Below, in pieces: positions 14,605-14,820 of a stretch of 14,820 nt of DNA. Below the pieces are notes generated by a model, which saw only the letters and a list, made by a program, of their open reading frames with translations, ran no database searches and was not told the DNA's origin. The position numbers and the translations under genes were made by a program. Numbering within the stretch: the stretch's first letter is position 1; each line of letters opens with the position of its first letter. Origin of the DNA: JAEUIA01 sp034440255 (GTDB taxonomy: Bacteria > Planctomycetota > UBA1135 > GCA-002686595); the NCBI GenBank assembly GCA_034440255.1, contig JAWXBU010000003.1:1-14820 (forward strand). The letters run 5' to 3'.

Positions 14605-14820
14605 GGCGCGCCGCCAAGTCACTCTCTGTGCCGGACTTGGAACAAAAAGCAGACACAGATCTAAAGCTATGCTGCAAAGCTCTTTAGGACCCGCTCACCA
14701 CGCCCGCAGGCTGTGGCGCCGACCTTCTCTGGCCCCCCGCGGCGTTCCAGGCTGTTACGTTTTCGTAGCGTTCGCCCCTGCGCCCGAGCACGACCCGGCA
14801 GTCGCCGGCCAGGTCTTGGC
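14605..14820. promoter_or_regulatory. Upstream region of the sigma gene, right edge of window
   Basis: No supported coding region is seen in these 216 bp. An A/T-richer patch at 14639-14687 holds an inverted repeat (CTAAAG at 14661-14666 with CTTTAG at 14682-14687), a direct repeat AAAGCT (14663-14668 and 14676-14681), and candidate promoter hexamers. The best minus-strand pair facing the sigma gene is TAAAGA (14686-14681) with TAGATC (14663-14658) at 17-nt spacing; matches are partial. From 14690 on I see nothing recognisable. Confidence 0.35.

Overview
The window is high-GC, densely coded bacterial DNA with ten genes supported by recognisable domains. The best guess for the host is a member of the Planctomycetota. 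This rests on the family mix: a thrombospondin-type-3 secreted protein with a 'CFGY..CPC..' C-terminal domain of a kind I associate with deep-branching planctomycetes, TPR-fused membrane glycosyltransferases, and CRTAC1-type and RnfD-like proteins. No rRNA or marker was available to test this. No tRNA, rRNA, CRISPR array, insertion sequence or prophage gene was seen.

Layout. (1) Positions 1-992 (+): the 3' part of a secreted Ca-binding repeat protein with near-identical 99-bp tandem repeats, followed by two hairpins, the second a strong intrinsic terminator. (2) 1220-3277 (+): a TMTC/PMT-like membrane glycosyltransferase with C-terminal TPRs. (3) A long minus-strand block runs leftward from 11060 to 3332: hutI, ftcD, a Cys-rich secreted peptidase-MA-like protein with a mutated HEXXH motif, an STT3-like membrane protein, hisS, and a CbpA-type dnaJ. 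The ftcD/peptidase-like and peptidase-like/STT3-like junctions are both 4-nt GTGA stop-start overlaps, so these three genes look translationally coupled. hisS and dnaJ have gaps of 89 and 76 bp in front of them and may have their own promoters. (4) 11222-13854 (+): a CRTAC1/UnbV-type FG-GAP/ASPIC protein overlapping by ATGA with an RnfD/NqrB-like membrane protein. This is the UnbV-UnbU (E4-E5) pair known from enediyne clusters, here with no polyketide synthase beside it. (5) 13855-14604 (-): an ECF-type sigma factor whose stop codon directly abuts that of the RnfD-like gene.

How the genes work together. HutI and FtcD catalyse the last two steps of one route of histidine breakdown (imidazolonepropionate to formiminoglutamate to glutamate plus formimino-tetrahydrofolate); hutH, hutU and a cyclodeaminase are not in the window. 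Two unrelated GT-C-type membrane proteins (TMTC-like and STT3-like), a secreted zinc-ribbon/peptidase-like protein and the UnbV/UnbU pair point to envelope or extracytoplasmic protein handling, but no single pathway joining them can be shown from sequence. The most unusual items are the coupled ftcD/pseudo-peptidase/STT3-like trio, in which both novel partners have lost hallmark active-site residues, and the free-standing UnbV-UnbU module.
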